Shown in pieces: positions 5,782-10,199 of a stretch of 10,199 nucleotides of DNA (positions are counted from its first letter, which is position 1; the number at the start of each line of letters is the position of its first letter). A model generated the notes under the pieces. The model was not told where the DNA came from, made no database searches, and was given only the letters and a program-made list of their open reading frames with translations. The stretch lies in the NCBI GenBank assembly GCA_946541435.1, contig CAMNJK010000038.1:1-10199 (forward strand). The letters are read 5' to 3'. Source of the stretch: an uncultured Bacillota bacterium (GTDB lineage: Bacteria; Bacillota; Clostridia; Peptostreptococcales; Anaerovoracaceae). Made by a program: the position numbers and the translations under genes.

Positions 5782-7288
5782 GGATTTCTTCCTTCAGCTT
5801 GACCCGGTCGATCTTGCTGTTCTTGTTCATGGGCAGCTTATCGTACCGTTTGAAGATATTGGGCCACATGTATTTGGGCAGCTTCTCTCCCAGCAGCTTC
5901 ACGATGGCCCGTGTGTCCTCGCTCTGGGACTGGTAGAAGCAGACGATCTTGCCCCGGGCCTCATCGTAGAGGCAGCAGGAGGTCTCGATAAAGGGAATGG
6001 CGTTCAGCGCCACCTCGATCTCGCCCAGCTCGATCCGGTGTCCCATGTGTTTGATCTGGAAATCCCGGCGGGAAGCGAAGATCAGATCCCCCTTCTCATC
6101 GTAGTATGCCATGTCACCGGTGCCGTAAACCGTGCTGGGATAAGCGGTGATCGTCGGATCCTGGAAGAAGGCGTCCCTGGTCTTCTCCGGATTGTTCCAG
6201 TATCCCAAAGCCAGGCTGGTCCCTGCAACGCAGATCTCTCCGACCTCGCCTGCCTTTGTAACAGGTTTCTCCCGCTTCTCATCCAGCAGGAGGATCCTGG
6301 TGTTGTTAAAGGGCTTTCCGATGGGCAGCATCTTCCACTCATCCTGCTTCCCTTCTACCACGAAGTAGGTGCAGTTGCAGGTGATCTCCGTGGGTCCGTA
6401 CAGGTTGACATAGAGGGGACCCGGCACCTTGTCCATCCAGTAGTTCAGCGCCTTGACGGGCATGACCTCGCCGGAGAACATGATGTATCTGATGTCCGGG
6501 ACCTCTTCCACAGCGTCCAGGGCCTTGAAATCCGAAACGATCCGGAGGGCTGACACCGCCCAGATCATGGTGTTGATCCGATACTGGGCCAGGAACTCCA
6601 GCAGGAGCTTGGGCAGCATGAAGAGTTTCTTGGGGACCACCACCACCGTCGCTCCGTTGCGCATGGCGTTGTAGATATCCTTGACCGATACGTCGAAGTC
6701 AAATGGCGCCTGGTTGCCGTGGACCATCTTGTCATCGAAGCCGAAGGCATCCGCGAAGGCTTCCACCAGGTCGATCACTGAGCGATGGCAGACCACCACG
6801 CCCTTTGGCACACCCGTGGACCCGGAGGTGAAAATGCTGTACAGGGGATCGGTGTCGATGGCGCCCTGCCGGATCTGTCCCAGCAGTTCCTCATCGATTT
6901 CTCCCGCCAGCATGTCTTCCATGGAGACCGCGCCCTCAATGGGTTTTCTGGTATCGGTTCTGGCGTCCAGCACTGCCACCGGCTGCAGGGTGTCATAGAT
7001 GAGCCGGATCCGCTCCTCCGGCATGGTATGGTCGATGGGGACATAGAAATTCCCGCTGTAGACCACGCCGATGAAGGCGGTGATGGAACGGATATTCCGA
7101 TCGATGATCACGGCCACCGGACGATTCCGCAGACCCCTGGTCTCGTGGGTCGCCAGATAGGTGGCGATGGTCCTGGCCCGGGTCACATATTCCCGGTAGG
7201 TCAGCGCCTCATTCTCATCCTGCAGGGCTGTTTTGTCAGGATGCTTCTCAGCGCTGGCTTCCAGATATTCCAATACGTTTCTTATCAT
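5774..7288 (-). CDS. dltA: DltA-like amino acid:carrier protein ligase (AMP-binding)
   Basis: This 504-residue cytoplasmic adenylation enzyme activates an amino acid with ATP and loads it onto the carrier protein encoded just downstream. In the classical pathway the substrate is D-alanine for teichoic acid. Motifs in order: FTSGSTGVPKG (153-163), APFDFDVSVKD (194-204) with Asp199 in the amino-group-binding position, NLYGPTEIT (295-303), YGTGDMAYYDEKGD (388-401), GHRIELGEIE (416-425) and NKNSKIDR (488-495) with Lys492 as the adenylation lysine. Length fits DltA (about 500). At the D-Ala-selecting site, where characterised DltA has FCGE, this protein has FSGE (Ser272), so D-Ala specificity is probable but unproven. 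I chose the ATG at 7288, 16 bases after the MBOAT stop with GAGAGG nine bases upstream. An open frame from 7357 would overlap the MBOAT gene and add 23 unlike-family residues. The alternative is an NRPS-type stand-alone ligase for another small amino acid. Confidence 0.88.
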   Translation of the reverse strand: MIRNVLEYLEASAEKHPDKTALQDENEALTYREYVTRARTIATYLATHETRGLRNRPVAVIIDRNIRSITAFIGVVYSGNFYVPIDHTMPEERIRLIYDTLQPVAVLDARTDTRKPIEGAVSMEDMLAGEIDEELLGQIRQGAIDTDPLYSIFTSGSTGVPKGVVVCHRSVIDLVEAFADAFGFDDKMVHGNQAPFDFDVSVKDIYNAMRNGATVVVVPKKLFMLPKLLLEFLAQYRINTMIWAVSALRIVSDFKALDAVEEVPDIRYIMFSGEVMPVKALNYWMDKVPGPLYVNLYGPTEITCNCTYFVVEGKQDEWKMLPIGKPFNNTRILLLDEKREKPVTKAGEVGEICVAGTSLALGYWNNPEKTRDAFFQDPTITAYPSTVYGTGDMAYYDEKGDLIFASRRDFQIKHMGHRIELGEIEVALNAIPFIETSCCLYDEARGKIVCFYQSQSEDTRAIVKLLGEKLPKYMWPNIFKRYDKLPMNKNSKIDRVKLKEEIQK

Positions 7289-7297
7289 CTTGATGTA

Positions 7298-7303
7298 CCT
7301 CTC
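7298..7303 (-). promoter_or_regulatory. Ribosome binding site that decides the DltA-like start
   Basis: The minus strand reads GAGAGG nine bases before the ATG at 7288, in the 16-base gap after the MBOAT stop codon. It favours the 504-residue form over the longer open frame starting at 7357. Confidence 0.6.
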
Positions 7304-7304
7304 A

Positions 7305-8957
7305 TTAGAACTCTCTGTAGATGAAGACGGTGGGATCGTAACTGGGTCCGTAGACACCCAGCAGCAAGACTGCCAGGAAGAGGGCCAGATAGAGTCCCCA
7401 GCGGATCAGCACGGACTTCTCATCGATCCATTCCCGCATCTCCGCGTCGGTTTCCTTGCCTGCATCCGCGCCCACCATGGCGATGATCTGCGCGCCGCCG
7501 CCATCGTGCGCTTTTTTATAGTTATACCGCTTCTCCTGCACCAGACTCACACAGAAGATGGTGAGGCAGGCGAAGAAGAGGACCGCGTAATCCCACTTGG
7601 TCAGGGCGAAGGCCGTGTAAGCGTCCAGGAAATTGCCCTGATAAGGCCGGAAGATGGATGCCATCATGTGGATGCTGGCATGGAAGGATTCTCCGTTGGA
7701 GAAGATCCGGCCGAAGGAGATCAGGCAGAAGGTCCGCAGGATCCGGAACAGGGTGAAAGGCTTGCCTTCCCTGTTGATGTGGAGCATCTTCAGCCATTTG
7801 ACGAAGTAGGGCTCCAGACACATTCCGGAGATGATGATGGCCGCGTTGTAGAGACCGTAGGCGATGTATTTCAGCTCTGCCCCGTGCCACATACCGATGA
7901 TCAGGAAGACCACGATCTGACCGATGAAGACCGGGATCAGCTTGCCGATCCTGTCCCCCAGCACCTTCCGGCATTTCTTGCCCAGCCGTCCGATGGGCTT
8001 GGACATGGCCACTGCGAAGAAGATGTAGTCTCTGGTCCAGAAGCTTAAGGAGATATGCCATCTCCGCCAGAAATCCGTCAGGTCCACCGCGAAGTAGGGT
8101 CGGCGGAAGTTTCTGGCCATATCGATGCCCATGCAGCGGGCCACGCCCCGGGCGATGTCCACACCGCCGCTGAAGTCCATATAGAGCTGGATGGCGTAGC
8201 CGAACATGGCGATGATCACCGGCCAGCCTGAATACTGGTCCCAGTTGATGAAGACCTCACCCACCAGGGTCCCGATGCGGTCAGCGATGACCAGCTTCTT
8301 AAAGAAGCCCCAGAGGATGAGCTGGGATCCGTGGGCCAGGTTCTTATACTTGAATGGATGTCCCTCATACAGCTGCTTTGCCAGCTGGTCGTATCTGGGG
8401 ATGGGCCCCTGCACGATCTGCGGGAAGAAGGAAATGTACAGGGCGAATTTGGCCAGATTCTGGTCCGGCGCCGTCTTGCCCCGGTAGACGTCGAACAGAT
8501 AACCTGCCGACTGGAATGTGTAGAACGAGATGCCCAGCGGGATCAGCACCCCTGCGCTGCCGCTGAACATACCTACGCCCAGGGCGCCCAGATAATACCT
8601 GAAATACTTGAGGCATGCCAGGATGCCGAAATCCAGGATGAGGACCAGCGTGATGATCCGCTTCTTTCTCTTTCCCAGAGCTTCCTTGCGGGCTTTTTTC
8701 TCTTCCCGGGTCAGTTCTTCCTTATGCTCCGCCAGGTACTTCTTGTGTTCGTCATCCGCTTTGCCCATCCGCACCGCGCCGTAGAAGGTCACGACGGTGG
8801 TAAACAAAATGAAAACGAAGGACTTGGCGCTGGCTTCCAGATAGTAGAAATAACTGGCTGCCAGAAGAACGATCCACCGGTATTTTATTGGCGCCAGATA
8901 GTACACCAGTACTGTCGCGCCGACAAAAATCAAAAATGCAAAAGATGTAAATGACAT
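7305..8957 (-). CDS. MBOAT-family O-acyltransferase (DltB/AlgI-like) with a DltX-like C-terminal tail
   Basis: This 550-residue polytopic membrane protein is an MBOAT acyltransferase, predicted to take the acyl group from the carrier protein inside the cell and pass it to an extracellular acceptor. It has about ten or more hydrophobic segments, starting near residues 5-22, 28-45 and 47-62. A strongly charged cytoplasmic loop (65-100) follows. Diagnostic motifs are GISFYTFQSAGYLFDVYRG (142-160), FFPQIVQGPI (177-186), MDFSGGVDIARG (260-271), FWRRWHISLS (296-305) and GMWHG (355-359) with the catalytic His358. At 550 residues it is longer than DltB (about 400) and closer to AlgI. The last 35 residues are one hydrophobic segment ending in FIYREF, resembling free-standing DltX. 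The ATG overlaps the stop of the DltD-like gene (TAATG), with GGAG seven bases upstream, so translation is coupled. Alginate acetylation is unlikely given the ligase and carrier neighbours. Confidence 0.92.
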   Translation of the reverse strand: MSFTSFAFLIFVGATVLVYYLAPIKYRWIVLLAASYFYYLEASAKSFVFILFTTVVTFYGAVRMGKADDEHKKYLAEHKEELTREEKKARKEALGKRKKRIITLVLILDFGILACLKYFRYYLGALGVGMFSGSAGVLIPLGISFYTFQSAGYLFDVYRGKTAPDQNLAKFALYISFFPQIVQGPIPRYDQLAKQLYEGHPFKYKNLAHGSQLILWGFFKKLVIADRIGTLVGEVFINWDQYSGWPVIIAMFGYAIQLYMDFSGGVDIARGVARCMGIDMARNFRRPYFAVDLTDFWRRWHISLSFWTRDYIFFAVAMSKPIGRLGKKCRKVLGDRIGKLIPVFIGQIVVFLIIGMWHGAELKYIAYGLYNAAIIISGMCLEPYFVKWLKMLHINREGKPFTLFRILRTFCLISFGRIFSNGESFHASIHMMASIFRPYQGNFLDAYTAFALTKWDYAVLFFACLTIFCVSLVQEKRYNYKKAHDGGGAQIIAMVGADAGKETDAEMREWIDEKSVLIRWGLYLALFLAVLLLGVYGPSYDPTVFIYREF

Positions 8958-10105
8958 TATTTAGCTCCGGTTCCCTTCTCTTCGTTCTGTTTCTCTATTC
9001 TTCTGTTGATCTTCTTCATCATCTTGTTGTAGTTCTTCTTGTAATCGCCCTGCAGGTTGTTCTGCAGTCTCTGATACTCATCTTCCCAGCTTTTGCATTG
9101 GGCGTCGTTCCGGCGATCCGGAAGATCGTACTTGTCCTTGATGTACCTGGTCAGGTAGCTGGTATATTTCAGGGATCCGTAGTAATTCAGATGCTCCCGG
9201 TTGTAATAGCAGGTCTCATCATTGAGGCCGATTTCCTCCCGGACCTCCGCCGGCAGACAGTTCAGGACCTCGTATCCCCGCTTCTCGATGATCTCGGTGG
9301 TGTAGTTCAGCTTGTGCATGCCCAGCTCGCTGGCCTCGTAGGGAGAGGTGACGAACAGGACCTTGGTTTCCGGCAGGGTATCGCAGTAATCCAGAAGATC
9401 GTTCAGGGCCTCTTCTGTCTCAGGGGCGATGGCCTCCTGGGTCGTTTCATAGGGCAGCGGATGAATGGTCCTCGTGGTGAAGGACCACTCCGGATCCAGC
9501 CCGTAGCCCTTGTAATAATCCAGTCCCAGGTATTTGGGCTGCTTGCTGGGGTTCCAGCGGCTGTGGTATTTCAGCAGCGGGAAATAATAGGACAGGCCGG
9601 TGGTGTCCACCTCGTTCTTGCCCTTTTCCGCGTATTTGGTGATGTAGTGGATGGCCTGATACCTGTTCACGGACGGCTTCATGTTGTCCACCATCCGCCG
9701 TACGGCCACCTCTGCCAGATCATCGGCCCCCTTGCAGGAACCGCGCAGTTCCACCAGGAACAGTTTGGGTGTCTGGGTCTTCAGCGTTTCTTCCATGAAG
9801 TATTTCGTCAGAACGAAAGGCTGGGTCCCGCAGGTATAGGAATAGGCCGATACCCCCTCCTCATGGAATGCCGCCGGAACCACATACCCTCTCTGCACCG
9901 CGCTGGACCCGAAATAGACCACATCCACCGAGTCCGGTTCCAGATCATAGTACTGCTCCAGCACCAGATTCGACCGCTCGGCGTCAGCGAACCCGAAGGT
10001 CCTCGTACATATCACCACCGCAGCCGCGATGATACACAAAAATATCAACGCTCTGACTGCGTTGCTCTTCAATATTCCTTTATCTTCCCTGACCTTTTCA
10101 GCCAA
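8957..10105 (-). CDS. DltD-like SGNH-hydrolase-fold membrane-anchored protein, TTG start
   Basis: This 382-residue protein has one N-terminal membrane segment (about residues 16-34) preceded by positive charges, which predicts an extracellular main domain. An SGNH/GDSL-type fold is suggested by VVYFGSSAVQRG (62-73), where Ser68 of GSS is the likely nucleophile, by VTSPYE (252-257) near the usual late core strand, and by YNREHLNYYG (301-310) with His305. The last motif matches the DxxH block of DltD/AlgX-like proteins except that Asp is Asn302. A basic helical tail covers about 338-382. Next to an MBOAT, a ligase and a carrier it most likely performs the final extracellular acyl transfer, as DltD does. 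The start is TTG at 10105-10103: AAGGAGG is six bases upstream, and the first in-frame ATG (residue 104) would delete the membrane anchor and the GSS motif. It is the first gene of the unit. Assignment to DltD proper rather than a related SGNH partner is uncertain. Confidence 0.82.
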   Translation of the reverse strand: MAEKVREDKGILKSNAVRALIFLCIIAAAVVICTRTFGFADAERSNLVLEQYYDLEPDSVDVVYFGSSAVQRGYVVPAAFHEEGVSAYSYTCGTQPFVLTKYFMEETLKTQTPKLFLVELRGSCKGADDLAEVAVRRMVDNMKPSVNRYQAIHYITKYAEKGKNEVDTTGLSYYFPLLKYHSRWNPSKQPKYLGLDYYKGYGLDPEWSFTTRTIHPLPYETTQEAIAPETEEALNDLLDYCDTLPETKVLFVTSPYEASELGMHKLNYTTEIIEKRGYEVLNCLPAEVREEIGLNDETCYYNREHLNYYGSLKYTSYLTRYIKDKYDLPDRRNDAQCKSWEDEYQRLQNNLQGDYKKNYNKMMKKINRRIEKQNEEKGTGAK

Positions 10106-10111
10106 CGATTG

Positions 10112-10118
10112 CCTCCTT
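10112..10118 (-). promoter_or_regulatory. Strong ribosome binding site for the TTG-started gene
   Basis: The minus strand reads AAGGAGG six bases before TTG at 10105. No ATG or GTG start in this frame has comparable support, so this site fixes the non-ATG start of the DltD-like gene. Confidence 0.8.
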
Positions 10119-10145
10119 CACAGGTGTTTTCAATATATCCCAACT

Positions 10146-10174
10146 ATTATATTATACTTTCCGGACGCATTCAA
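10146..10174 (-). promoter_or_regulatory. Sigma-A-type promoter of the Dlt-like unit
   Basis: On the minus strand TTGAAT (10174-10169) is followed by a 17-base spacer and a perfect TATAAT (10151-10146). A second TATAAT overlaps by one base at 10156-10151, but its spacing to the same -35 would be only 12 bases. The leader from about base 10139 to the TTG would be about 33 bases, with no room for a riboswitch. Confidence 0.8.
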
Positions 10175-10199
10175 GACCCGGCTTCACTCCGCCGGGGTC
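10175..10199. other. Inverted repeat touching the -35 box (operator or weak terminator)
   Basis: GACCCGGC (10175-10182) pairs with GCCGGGGTC (10191-10199) around an 8-base loop, giving eight pairs with one bulged base. On the minus strand the hairpin is followed by TTGAATGCG, a poor U-tract, so it would be a weak terminator for an upstream gene. It also abuts the -35 box exactly, which would suit an operator. The window edge prevents a decision. Confidence 0.35.

Noticed and set aside
7289..7357. Earlier start for the DltA-like protein adding 23 residues
   Set aside because: It would overlap the end of the MBOAT gene, lacks a good ribosome site, and the extra Ser/Thr/Pro-rich residues do not resemble the start of DltA; the ATG at 7288 has GAGAGG nine bases upstream.
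7233..8048. Plus-strand open frame of 271 codons opposite the MBOAT gene
   Set aside because: It is antisense to a well-supported membrane protein gene, is rich in His, Asp and Gly, and shows no plausible membrane or enzyme signature.
7305..8957. Alginate acetylation gene algI
   Set aside because: The MBOAT resembles AlgI in length and motifs, but it shares an operon with an amino-acid ligase and carrier protein and no alginate genes are present, so a Dlt-like role fits better.
10106..10145. Possible riboswitch or leader RNA before the DltD-like gene
   Set aside because: The predicted leader is only about 33 bases and forms no clear structure, too short for a known riboswitch class.

Overview
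The window is one block of cell-envelope polymer genes. All eight protein genes lie on the minus strand, so the biology reads from the right end to the left. The DNA is GC-rich by eye (roughly 55-60%) with AT-rich promoters. The families present (CDP-glycerol glycerophosphotransferases, a Dlt-type acylation set, strong AGGAGG-type ribosome sites, a TTG start) point to a Gram-positive Firmicute, most likely a Clostridia/Lachnospiraceae-type bacterium. That placement is inference, not a database result.

Unit 1 (about 10174 down to 5442) is a self-contained four-gene operon. A sigma-A-type promoter (TTGAAT-17 bp-TATAAT) is followed by an SGNH/DltD-like protein with a TTG start, an MBOAT acyltransferase (DltB/AlgI type), a DltA-like amino-acid adenylating ligase and a small carrier protein. 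The unit closes with a clear rho-independent terminator. The gene order is D-B-A-C rather than the textbook dltXABCD, and there is no separate dltX. Instead the MBOAT ends in FIYREF, which matches the FxYxxF tail I recall for DltX. In this scheme the ligase charges the carrier with a small amino acid, the MBOAT moves it across the membrane, and the SGNH protein finishes transfer onto an extracellular polymer.

Unit 2 (about 5418 down past base 1) has its own extended -10 promoter just after that terminator. It encodes a PaaK/CapK-like adenylate-forming enzyme, two consecutive TagF-like CDP-glycerol glycerophosphotransferases, and the first 218 codons of dTDP-glucose 4,6-dehydratase (rfbB), which runs off the left edge. 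The last three genes are joined by ATGA stop/start overlaps. This unit probably builds a teichoic-acid-like or phosphoglycerol-decorated polysaccharide containing a dTDP-sugar such as rhamnose, and that polymer is the natural candidate substrate for unit 1.

The most interesting points are: the DltX-like tail carried by the MBOAT; non-canonical residues in the DltA-like (Ser for the D-Ala-selecting Cys) and DltD-like (NxxH for DxxH) proteins, which make the transferred group uncertain; a second acid-activating enzyme in the polymer operon; and a TagF-like protein carrying a cut-down remnant of a second glycosyltransferase-like domain joined by a recently duplicated linker. No stretch over 300 bases lacks a gene. 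I saw no RNA genes, CRISPR arrays or insertion sequences.
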